NCBI RefSeq assembly: GCF_042429435.1
Contig: NZ_JBHMAF010000167.1
From: Ectobacillus funiculus
GTDB lineage: Bacteria; Bacillota; Bacilli; Bacillales; Bacillaceae_G
Reading direction: 5' to 3' (one strand)
DNA: 64,000 bases
Shown: in pieces, positions 34,790 through 43,291 of the stretch
How positions within the stretch are numbered: the first letter of the stretch is position 1
Layout of the letters: each line of letters begins with the position of its first letter
Program-made: the position numbers and the translations under genes
The notes under the pieces: generated by a model
Told to the model about the DNA's origin: nothing
Seen by the model: the letters and a program-made list of their open reading frames with translations, nothing else
The model's database searches: none

Positions 34790-37537
34790 TTATTCCAAAA
34801 CTTTCGGTGACGATACAGGCTTTAATGAAGAAGATTCAATATCTTCTCCTTCCCAAACAAAGACCTTCACTTTGTGACCATCCACTTTGGCAGGCATCTT
34901 CATACTCAAGGAGAAAAGAGACTGAGCTCCAGCTGCGATGCTTTGCATTTGTGACTGAGTGTCCACCAGTTGATTATTGCTGTCGTACAGAGCCATCGTC
35001 ACCAAAATTGACTGAGCAGTGCTCTTATGACTCGTAACCTGAACCTTAGCACCTAGCTTTTCCTTTGGTTGCAGTTGCTTGGAGCTAAAATCGGTGACGA
35101 CCGCAAATTCTGCATTGTCTTCGACTGTTACATTTGCCGTTACTGACATAGTAGGTCCCGGTACGGCTCCTTTTACTGGAACACTTGTGAAATTCGGTGT
35201 ACCATCTGCATTCCAGGTTAGTCTCTTCACCCTAGTATGACGGTTTGGATCGTACAGAGGATCGCCTTGAATATCCTTATAAGAGCGGGCATGATAAACG
35301 AGAATATCCGTCTTCCCATCTTCCGCCACAGTAAAGGAATTATGTCCCGGTCCGTATAGGCCCGTTGTTTCATCGCTTCTCAACACTGGTTCTGGCGATT
35401 TTACCCATGATTTAGGATCTAATAAATCACTTGTATCCGAAGCAGTCAATAACCCCAAGCTATAGTTAGCATCGGTGGCGCTGGCTGAATAAGCCATGAA
35501 TATTTTTCCGTTTCGTTTTAAGACACTCGGTGCCTCATTGACCCAATACCCTTGTCTTTCCCAAGAGTAATCTGGAGTGGAGATCATAACCGCTTTCCCA
35601 GTAATCGTCCATGGATTGCTCATTTCTGCGATATACAGATTTGAATTTCCGCCATCCTTTTGTGCCCAAGCAAAATAACGCTTGCCGTTGTTCTCAAATG
35701 TTGTGGAATCCAAAGAAAAATTGGTAAAGGCTGTGCTGTCTGCTGGTTTTTGCATCATGCCCTTTTCCGTCCATGTTCCTGTAAGTGGATTTTCATCTCC
35801 GCATTCCAGTACATATGGACGAATTTTCCAAATATCCTCCGCTGCTCCCGCTGCAAAGTAAATGTACCATTTTCCATCAATATAATGGATTTCCGGTGCC
35901 CAAATATGCGCTCCCATCTCCCCTGAAGCATGTTTTGTCCAAATTACTTTTTCCTCTGCAGTCGCAAGTCCCTGTAGCGTTTTCGCCCTCCGCAAGATAA
36001 TGCGGTCATATTCAGGAACAGATGCTGTAAAGTAATAATACCCATCAGTATGTTTAAAAATGTGAGGATCCGCTCTCTTCTCAATTAATGGATCCGAATA
36101 TTCATAGGTCGTGGCCTCCCCTTTAATGGTAAAGGTACCTGGCTTGGAGTAATCCTGCACGTTTACTTGCCCCCAATTCACATTCAGTGCTCCAGTAGAT
36201 CCATCACTATAATGTACATTTACAGTAGATGGAAGTTGCGGTGCCGCGCCCTGTTTCGTCTTCACGTTCACTTTGTCAACACTGGAAATCTTAGTAACAC
36301 TTATATTGGCAACTGGCTGGATTTTGGTACCATAGACAGAGCCCTTGACCTGAATCTTCCCGTCCTGCGAGAGTGCTTCAGGCGAAATAGAGTTCCACTC
36401 TACAGCTAGTTGCTCGGTATGACCATCATAATAGTGTACTGTTACCTTATTAGGAAGCTTTGGCGGGAAATCTACCATTGTTCTTAGGTTTACATCTTCA
36501 ATAGCTACGATACTGTCAGCTAACACAGTGACCGTAAAATTTTTCGTTTCTGAATGCCCATTTCGGCTAATTGTCGCCGTTAAGGTAACATTTGTATCCT
36601 TTTGATCCTTCACTGGCCTTGTCACCTTACCCGTATCAGAGATAACAGAAGGAGAGTCTGATTTCCAAGAAATAGATACCCCGTTATCAGCGGTCACAGG
36701 TAATTTTAAATCTTGAATTACGCTTGAAGTATCACCGAGGCTCAACGTTCCTACAGCTTTCGCAACGGCCTCTTGGTCTGTCATAGATTCAGAGACAAGC
36801 TGCTGAACTTGTTCTGCACTTAATCCTCTATTATAGATGCGGAAATCACTCACTTTACCATCTAAATAAGGATCAGGCCAATTCGATTTTCCAATATAGT
36901 TATATGCGGTTTCTCCAAAATCAGACGGTTTCTTGCTTGAAGTTCCCGTCGCACCAACCTTGCCATTAACATAGATTGTGTGAGCTGTTCCTGATTTGCT
37001 AATAGCGATATGTGTCCATTCACCAACCTTCGGAGCGCTCGGGGTGGCATCTGCTACTCGGCCTACTACATCTAAATACAAGTTTTCCGTCATGAAAATT
37101 TTCCCTGCATTAGCTCCTGTTCCAAAATCAAAGATTCGAGCCCAATTTCCTGTTTTTGAGTCCAGATATACCCATGTGGAGATTGTAAAATCACTCAAAG
37201 TACTCATAATACCTGTTGGCAGCTGCACGTATTGGCTTTTCGTATGCTCAAGATCAATGCCAGTCCTGCCATTCACTGTAGCTAAGGAAGCTCCATTCAT
37301 AGCAGCAGCATCCTTACCATGACCAGAGGCATCTGTTATCGATGTCCCGTTCAACTGATCGAATTTATACCACGTCGTAAGACTTTCCTCAATTGGTGAA
37401 ACATTGGTGGCTGTTTGATTAACAGATGTTGCTGTAGTATTTTCCACTGCGAGCACGTTCTTATACACTAGGCCAGTGGTTGGGGCCGCCAAAAGTGTGA
37501 ATGCCAAGGCATAAGGAATTGACTTTTTTAACCTCAC
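34790..37537 (-). CDS. Secreted GH43 arabinofuranosidase with LamG and Ig-like modules
   Basis: 915 residues, GTG start after GGAGG. Signal peptide (to about 30), LamG domain (about 45-255, with DFTISTWVYLDSKTGNW), an atrophied Ig-like domain (SWKSDSPSVIS), two short Ig-like Big_4 repeats (NKVTVHYYDGHTEQL, STVNVHYSDGSTGAL), then the GH43 propeller (about 490-800): RADPHIFKHTDGYYYFTASV with the base Asp, GAHIWAPEIHYIDGKWYIYF and WVNEAPSVLKRNGKIFMAYS with the likely acid Glu. This resembles alpha-L-arabinofuranosidase II types. A beta-sandwich-like tail follows. It starts 56 bases after the next GH43 gene upstream, so the two form an operon. Confidence 0.85.
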   Translation of the reverse strand: MRLKKSIPYALAFTLLAAPTTGLVYKNVLAVENTTATSVNQTATNVSPIEESLTTWYKFDQLNGTSITDASGHGKDAAAMNGASLATVNGRTGIDLEHTKSQYVQLPTGIMSTLSDFTISTWVYLDSKTGNWARIFDFGTGANAGKIFMTENLYLDVVGRVADATPSAPKVGEWTHIAISKSGTAHTIYVNGKVGATGTSSKKPSDFGETAYNYIGKSNWPDPYLDGKVSDFRIYNRGLSAEQVQQLVSESMTDQEAVAKAVGTLSLGDTSSVIQDLKLPVTADNGVSISWKSDSPSVISDTGKVTRPVKDQKDTNVTLTATISRNGHSETKNFTVTVLADSIVAIEDVNLRTMVDFPPKLPNKVTVHYYDGHTEQLAVEWNSISPEALSQDGKIQVKGSVYGTKIQPVANISVTKISSVDKVNVKTKQGAAPQLPSTVNVHYSDGSTGALNVNWGQVNVQDYSKPGTFTIKGEATTYEYSDPLIEKRADPHIFKHTDGYYYFTASVPEYDRIILRRAKTLQGLATAEEKVIWTKHASGEMGAHIWAPEIHYIDGKWYIYFAAGAAEDIWKIRPYVLECGDENPLTGTWTEKGMMQKPADSTAFTNFSLDSTTFENNGKRYFAWAQKDGGNSNLYIAEMSNPWTITGKAVMISTPDYSWERQGYWVNEAPSVLKRNGKIFMAYSASATDANYSLGLLTASDTSDLLDPKSWVKSPEPVLRSDETTGLYGPGHNSFTVAEDGKTDILVYHARSYKDIQGDPLYDPNRHTRVKRLTWNADGTPNFTSVPVKGAVPGPTMSVTANVTVEDNAEFAVVTDFSSKQLQPKEKLGAKVQVTSHKSTAQSILVTMALYDSNNQLVDTQSQMQSIAAGAQSLFSLSMKMPAKVDGHKVKVFVWEGEDIESSSLKPVSSPKVLE

Positions 37538-37593
37538 ATTTGCTTCCTCCTCATTATTTTTTATTAACTTTAAATTTTTAAATTTTCACAGAC

Positions 37594-39564
37594 TTATTCT
37601 CTTTCTGGTTTTGACTTATATTGAAAGCTGGTTTCCACCATTTCTGTTAAGTTCGCCGTACCAAGGCTTACACGATATTTACCAGCTGCATGATTTGAAA
37701 GCGTAAAGGCAAAACTGAATTTACCGTCGCCTTCCGTGGTTATTTGATCAAGATAATCCAATTTACCATTGGGTGCTGTAACTCTAACGGCCACATCCGT
37801 CCCTTTTTTCTGGGCCAAATCGCCTTCAATTACAACTTTTCTATTATTCACAGATATTTTTAAATTCTCTATCGTTTCAGGTTTCTGTTTTTCTACAGTG
37901 ATTGTAGCTGAATCCGTAAATTGCCCTTCATCGGTGGTAGCGATAATTTCCGCGGTACCCGGAGACTTTGCTGTAATCGTTACCGTAGTTTTTCCATCAG
38001 CCGGATTGTAAGAGGGGCTAGAAACGGCCACCACATTAGGATCACTAGAGGTAAAAGTGATGTTCTGATTAAGCGGCTCGCTTGGTAGTAGGGTAGCAGA
38101 CAAGCTGCCTTCCGCATCTTGCTGCAAAGTGATGGCATTGTTGTCTAATTGTACACCCTTTACATCAGATTCTGACATCTTGAAGGTAGCGCCCTCCTTA
38201 TTCAAATCGGTGCTCGGCTTCTCCAGCTTCAACAAGTAATCCTTTTGTGTAATATACATGTCTGGGTGATTATATGACTGAAAGGAAGACCAGCTCGAAT
38301 TCGCTAAACCAGGCACCTTTTTAAATGTGGCATCAGCTTTGAATGCATCTGTACCGTCATTCTTTACAAGCTGGAGGTCAAAATTACTATGTCTTAAATA
38401 AAATCCTGGCTTATTCACCGACTGGATGGATACATAACCTTCTCCTGAGTCAGCTAAACCAGGGACAATTTGCCACCTGGCATCAAAGTTTGAAGTATTC
38501 AGGACATCTAGAGGATCAATCCGTGCATCATAGTTATAATGCCTGATATATCGGTCTAGGAAGTTATAAGACTGCAGCTTTTGTCCTACACCATCCAAGC
38601 CTGTAGAAGTAGGAACAACCTTTTTTATTGTGCCGTCGGGATTGTAGTATAATCTATCAACCGATACAGAACGCCTGTATGAACCTCCAGTTGGTAAAGC
38701 ACCGGTATGGTAAATAATGTATGACTTTCCTTTGAACTCAATAATGGATTGGTGACTTGTATTACTATTGTTCTTATCATTTGGGTCTGTGGTGAATGCA
38801 TCCATAAGTACTCCCTTATACTCCCATGGACCGGTCGGGCTGTCACTCATGGCATACGCTAAATCTTCTGGCCAATTATGCGCAAATGATAAATAATATT
38901 TTCCATTTCGTTTATGAATCCAAGGAGCTTCTGTGAAAGTACCTTTCAGGTTATTGATGGCGACCTTTTGAATATCCCCGTCCAACTCAATCATGTTCGG
39001 CTTAAGTTTTGCATAGTTGGGATACGAATTCCCCCAATATAGATACGCCTGTCCGTCATCATCGATCATAACCGTAGGATCAATATCATCCCATGAAATG
39101 TTGGATGTCGTCATTTGATTGGTAATCAAGGGCTTTCCAAGTGCATCCTTAAACCCTTCCGTAGGACTTTTGGAGGTGGCTACACCAATGCAATAACCAC
39201 TACCGTCCTTATTATTAGTAGATATATACCAATAATAAGTACCGTCTCTCTCGATTACTTGACTCGCCCATGCGGCATCTTCTCTTGCCCATGAGAAAGT
39301 ATCCTTGACGCTAAGCGATCCTTCTTGTTTCCAATTCACCATATCAGTTGTAGAGTAAATGAGCCATTCAGGCATATAATAAAAGTTTCCGCCTGCACTC
39401 GCTTGATCGTGTCCTGCATAGAGATAAACCTTGTCATCTTGGACGAGCGCAGCTGGGTCTCCAGTAAAATTATCCTTAATGATAGGGTTATCCGCATAAC
39501 CCACAGCCGAAAAGGATGATAATAGTAGTGTTGATAACATAATTTTTGAAACTGCTTTTTTCAT
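37594..39564 (-). CDS. Secreted GH43 arabinofuranosidase with CBM42 and Big_2
   Basis: 656 residues from the ATG at 39564. GGAGG lies 14 bases upstream, a rather long spacing. Signal peptide ends VGYA. GH43 domain (about 25-320): FTGDPAALVQDDKVYLYAGH, WDDIDPTVMIDDDGQAYLYW and FTEAPWIHKRNGKYYLSFAH. It is followed by an AbfB/CBM42 arabinose-binding trefoil (SYNFLDRYIRHYNYDARI, PGFYLRHSNFDLQL, HPDMYITQKDYLLKLE), a Big_2 domain and an Ig-like tail. CBM42 binds arabinofuranose side chains, supporting action on arabinan or arabinoxylan. A cre-like site lies about 270 bases upstream. Confidence 0.87.
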   Translation of the reverse strand: MKKAVSKIMLSTLLLSSFSAVGYADNPIIKDNFTGDPAALVQDDKVYLYAGHDQASAGGNFYYMPEWLIYSTTDMVNWKQEGSLSVKDTFSWAREDAAWASQVIERDGTYYWYISTNNKDGSGYCIGVATSKSPTEGFKDALGKPLITNQMTTSNISWDDIDPTVMIDDDGQAYLYWGNSYPNYAKLKPNMIELDGDIQKVAINNLKGTFTEAPWIHKRNGKYYLSFAHNWPEDLAYAMSDSPTGPWEYKGVLMDAFTTDPNDKNNSNTSHQSIIEFKGKSYIIYHTGALPTGGSYRRSVSVDRLYYNPDGTIKKVVPTSTGLDGVGQKLQSYNFLDRYIRHYNYDARIDPLDVLNTSNFDARWQIVPGLADSGEGYVSIQSVNKPGFYLRHSNFDLQLVKNDGTDAFKADATFKKVPGLANSSWSSFQSYNHPDMYITQKDYLLKLEKPSTDLNKEGATFKMSESDVKGVQLDNNAITLQQDAEGSLSATLLPSEPLNQNITFTSSDPNVVAVSSPSYNPADGKTTVTITAKSPGTAEIIATTDEGQFTDSATITVEKQKPETIENLKISVNNRKVVIEGDLAQKKGTDVAVRVTAPNGKLDYLDQITTEGDGKFSFAFTLSNHAAGKYRVSLGTANLTEMVETSFQYKSKPERE

Positions 39565-39961
39565 AGGTTTGTGTAATACCTCCTTAAAAAATAACAATCT
39601 ATCACGAATCTGAAATGAGTAGATGTTCTTGTTTAACACAAAGAACGGGACTACATCCACGTTTGCCGTCCATCGTCGGAATAATTTGCATTTATATAAC
39701 TTATTCGTCCTTTACTCTCCTATGGACTTCCTCAATATCCAATCTGTACTTTGTCAAATTTTCTAATTAACCTACATGACGAAACTCTATGTCAGTTATA
39801 TTCCCCCTCCTAACCCCTTCTTACATAAATTAAAGCGCTTACTTATATGAAAGTATATCAAATCAAATTTAGACAATATTTATAATAATCTACAATATTT
39901 TATAAAATACTACACATTATTACTTGCTGGTTTAACTAAGTGTACTAAAAAGATAAATAGA
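39565..39961. other. Promoter region of the GH43 operon
   Basis: No gene seen. AT-rich; contains the cre-like site and presumably the RR2-controlled promoter of the two GH43 genes. Confidence 0.4.
39831..39845. promoter_or_regulatory. Possible cre site upstream of the GH43 operon
   Basis: TAAAGCGCTTACTTA has the palindromic AAGCGCTT core; on the minus strand it is TAAGTAAGCGCTTTA, missing the conserved T of WTG. Position fits CcpA control. Confidence 0.35.
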
Positions 39962-39993
39962 CCCTAAAACCACTTTATAACGTGGTTTTAGGG
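39962..39993 (-). terminator. Terminator of the second sensor operon
   Basis: CCCTAAAACCAC and GTGGTTTTAGGG form a perfect 12-bp stem. On the minus strand it is followed by TCTATTTATCTTTTT. Confidence 0.8.
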
Positions 39994-40172
39994 CCTACTC
40001 ACCTAATGCTTTGCAGCCTATTATTAATCATGTAAGTCATAAACATGATCAATTTGTCCTCCAAAGCAAACCTCACTTCATGTAGAAAGAACTCTCCGAT
40101 TTAAGTCTGTTAAGAAAGGGTATTTAAGCTAGTAAAGATGTTCCGTGCTTCTGTTTCTAGTATAATTCTAGG

Positions 40173-42056
40173 TCAATAAGCACGGTTAAGATAATCCCGT
40201 TTGGCGTTCTCCTGACTAAAAATCCCTTCTTCAGTGATAATTTTGACCGGGATCTCTTTTCCTTCCACATAATCTGTTATCGCTTTCATTAATTCGGGCC
40301 CTAACAATGGATTACACTCCACCGTCAAATTCAATTTACCTGCAGACAGGGCATTAAGGGCTTCTCTTGTAGCATCTACTGAAATAATCAAAATGTCTTT
40401 TCCAGGATTTTTCCCAGACTCTTCAATTGCTTCAATCGCTCCTAGTGCCATGTCATCATTATGGGCATAAACTACCTGAATCTTATCCCCATACTTTTTT
40501 AAGTACTCCTTCATGACACGTCTGCCTGCTTCTTTCGTAAAGTCCGCAGATTTGGACGCAATGATGTGATAGTTTGAATTATTTTTTAACAGTTCCTCAA
40601 ATCCCTTTTTCCGATATACAGCTGGTGAGGAACCCGATGTCCCCTGCAATTCTACAATATTAATTTCCTTTTTTACTCCTTTAGTTTGTTCTAAAAGCCA
40701 TCTCGCAGCTCTCCTTCCCTCTTCCTGAAAATCGGAGCCAATAGATGTAAGCCAAAGTGAATCATCTTTAAGTCCCAATTCTCGGTCCGTCAGAATAACA
40801 GGGATTCCTGCCATTTTGGCCTCTCTTAAAACATCTTCATATCCTGTCTGCACAACTGGTGAAAACGCAATTACATCTACCCTTTCCCGAATAAAACTTC
40901 GAATAGCCTTGATTTGATTTTCCATACTTTGGTTGGCATTTTTAAATTTAAGTTCAATTCCGAAGTCTTGAGCAGCCTTTTTGATTGAGGAGGAATTAGC
41001 CGCTCTCCAACTACTCTCTGTCCCAACTTGTACAAACCCGAGTTCAATAGGGTGTTTATGTTGTTTAGGTGCATGTAATATATTCTGCTTATTGTGCACA
41101 TATTGGTCCACGCTATCTTTTGTAATTTTATTCACGCGTAAAAGAATTTTTTTGGGAATACCAGATTTTCCTTGTAATAGATCCATCGCATACTGGATTG
41201 ATTCTTTGCCACCGGTCCTATAGGCGAACGTTCCCGTCAAAATATCCCTTCTGACCAAATCGAGTCCCCCATTTTCACCTTCTAGGCCATCCACGCCAAT
41301 GATTTTAACCCCTTGGATCCCCTTTTTTTCAAATGCCCTACGTGCACCAAGAGCCATCGCATCACTATGGGCGAAAACGATATCAATTTGGGGATGATTT
41401 TTGATCGTCTCCAACATCTGATCTTCCGCTTTATCGCGATTCCAATCCGCAACTATCGTATCAACCTGGTGAATATTAGGATGGTTTTGCAGAATTTCTT
41501 TGAATCCCTTACTCCTTTCCAGTACTGGAGGTGACTCAGCTAGACCTTGTATTTCTACTAAATTTACCTGTTGATCTCCTGCCAGATCTGCGACCAATTG
41601 CCCAGCATTTCTACCAATCGTTTCATTGGCCGGACCGATAAATAATGTATAATCATATCCGCCAATGGCTCGGCCTAAAACAATAACGGGTATTTTTTTA
41701 TGCACCTGCGCAATAATCGGCTTCAAGTTTTCGGAATCATTAGTGGATATAATCAACAAATCTATTCCAAACCCCAACAGTTTATCGATATCTTGCTTCT
41801 GTTTATCATTACTGTGAGCAGCATCGGTAAAAATCACCTGCAATCCCTTATGTCGATCTGCTTCCTTTCTAATTTCATCATTCATGGCCACCCGCCAAGG
41901 TTCAGTCAAATTTGCTTGAGACACACCTATAACAAATTCTGTCCCTTCATCTGGCTGGTTTGAACCATGAGCTACTTTATAAACACATCCTCCAAGGATC
42001 ACAATACCCAAAATTAGAATCCAATAGCTTTTCTTAATCCTAAATCCCATTTCCAC
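40173..42056 (-). CDS. Tandem sugar-binding sensor protein (two binding domains in one chain)
   Basis: 627 residues, twice the normal length. GTG start overlapping the RR2 stop codon by one base, with AAGGAGG upstream. An N-terminal helix (SYWILILGIVILGGC, possible lipobox) anchors two complete periplasmic-binding folds. Domain 1, about 41-325: FVIGVSQANLTEPWRVAM, IPVIVLGRAIGG, FAHSDAMALGARRAFEKKG. Domain 2, about 338-627: LGFVQVGTESSWRAANSSS, ENQIKAIRSFIRERVDVIAF, IPVILTDRELG and VVYAHNDDMALGAIEAIEES. Domain 2 is far closer to the YtfQ-like binding protein at 33.1 kb than to domain 1. Being encoded with a YesM/YesN pair, it should be the ligand sensor for the furanose transporter. Confidence 0.85.
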   Translation of the reverse strand: MEMGFRIKKSYWILILGIVILGGCVYKVAHGSNQPDEGTEFVIGVSQANLTEPWRVAMNDEIRKEADRHKGLQVIFTDAAHSNDKQKQDIDKLLGFGIDLLIISTNDSENLKPIIAQVHKKIPVIVLGRAIGGYDYTLFIGPANETIGRNAGQLVADLAGDQQVNLVEIQGLAESPPVLERSKGFKEILQNHPNIHQVDTIVADWNRDKAEDQMLETIKNHPQIDIVFAHSDAMALGARRAFEKKGIQGVKIIGVDGLEGENGGLDLVRRDILTGTFAYRTGGKESIQYAMDLLQGKSGIPKKILLRVNKITKDSVDQYVHNKQNILHAPKQHKHPIELGFVQVGTESSWRAANSSSIKKAAQDFGIELKFKNANQSMENQIKAIRSFIRERVDVIAFSPVVQTGYEDVLREAKMAGIPVILTDRELGLKDDSLWLTSIGSDFQEEGRRAARWLLEQTKGVKKEINIVELQGTSGSSPAVYRKKGFEELLKNNSNYHIIASKSADFTKEAGRRVMKEYLKKYGDKIQVVYAHNDDMALGAIEAIEESGKNPGKDILIISVDATREALNALSAGKLNLTVECNPLLGPELMKAITDYVEGKEIPVKIITEEGIFSQENAKRDYLNRAY

Positions 42057-43267
42057 TATCGAGCCCCCTCCTTAACATAATTGGAAGGAGACATACCCAC
42101 CACCTTTTTAAAGGCTGTACTAAAGTAATGCTGAGTGCTATAACCAACTTTATCAGCAATCTCATATATTTTATAAGATGGGTTTCCCATAAATTCAATT
42201 GCATACTGAATCCTAACTTTGGTTAGGTAGTCGATAAAGGAAGCTCCTAATTCCTCCTTTAGAAGCCTGCTCAAATAAGTCGGACTTACATTGACCGCCT
42301 GTGCTACTTCTTGAAGGTTTAAATCTTGTTTATAGTAATATCTCTCAATATATCTTTTGGCTAATAAAACTACAGGCATAATCATAGATTGTTCATTGAG
42401 TGCTTCGACGAGTTTATTATAAACGTTCGCCATTTCAAATACAGGTTGTTCCACAAGCTGTTTGGCTATCATCACTTTTTTACCTGTCAATTTTTCGATA
42501 ACTTCTTCAAATTTCTTAATGAGCTGATACATGGGCTCTATTTCTCCCATAGGTATGATGGCTACAATATGATTTTTTTCATCAGGAAAGACAACATGGG
42601 GGGCATAAGAACTGAGTAACTCCTCAATGATATTTTTTATACTAAAAAGCAGAAGGTCCATATCCCATGCCTCTCCCAGGCTTCCCTCTGCAACCTTCAT
42701 CCTAAATTTAAAAACAAAGACCCCTGCTTTATCCCAATCCAAGCGAAAATAACGGAGTTGCTCATAAATTTCCTCCTTAACCAACTTTCCTTTCACCCAT
42801 TTGCATAAAAAGCTGTTTCTGACCAAATCAGCATTCTCCTCCAACTGCTCATTCGCCCATTGAACGAATTGATTTTTTTTTCTGGATTCTTCAAGAAGCT
42901 TGGTCGCTTTAGTAACAACCCTTCGCAAATCATCAAAATTAACTGGTTTTAGCAAATATTCAAATACATTTAATCGAATAGCTTCCTGTGCATACGAAAA
43001 TTCATCATGTCCACTGATAACAATAACAATTGAGGAAGGCAGTTCATCTCTCAGTTTTTTGATCAATTCCAAACCATTAAGGAAAGGCATATTAATATCT
43101 AAAAAAAGAAGGTCTGGCTTCAATTCTACGGCCATTTCAAATGCAGTCTCCCCATCGTGGGCTTCTCCTACTACTTGAATACCCCATTCCTCCCAATTCA
43201 ATGATTTTTTCAATCCCCTAACGATTTTAGGTTCATCATCAGCAATAAATAATTTGATCATTTTCAT
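42056..43267 (-). CDS. YesN-type response regulator of the second sensor system
   Basis: 403 residues. Receiver domain (about 1-125) with LFIADDEPKIV, phospho-acceptor Asp in PDLLFLDINMPFLNG and YLLKPVN. Middle domain of about 150 residues. C-terminal AraC-type DNA-binding domain with VNVSPTYLSRLLKEELGASF and IADKVGYSTQHYFSTAFKKV. Paralogue of the AraT-like regulator. It follows its kinase by 24 bases and its stop overlaps the start of the tandem sensor gene. Likely targets are the ytfQRT-yjfF-like operon and the GH43 genes; no binding site is identified. Confidence 0.88.
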   Translation of the reverse strand: MKMIKLFIADDEPKIVRGLKKSLNWEEWGIQVVGEAHDGETAFEMAVELKPDLLFLDINMPFLNGLELIKKLRDELPSSIVIVISGHDEFSYAQEAIRLNVFEYLLKPVNFDDLRRVVTKATKLLEESRKKNQFVQWANEQLEENADLVRNSFLCKWVKGKLVKEEIYEQLRYFRLDWDKAGVFVFKFRMKVAEGSLGEAWDMDLLLFSIKNIIEELLSSYAPHVVFPDEKNHIVAIIPMGEIEPMYQLIKKFEEVIEKLTGKKVMIAKQLVEQPVFEMANVYNKLVEALNEQSMIMPVVLLAKRYIERYYYKQDLNLQEVAQAVNVSPTYLSRLLKEELGASFIDYLTKVRIQYAIEFMGNPSYKIYEIADKVGYSTQHYFSTAFKKVVGMSPSNYVKEGAR

Positions 43268-43291
43268 CCCTCCATTAACATGAAAAAAAAT

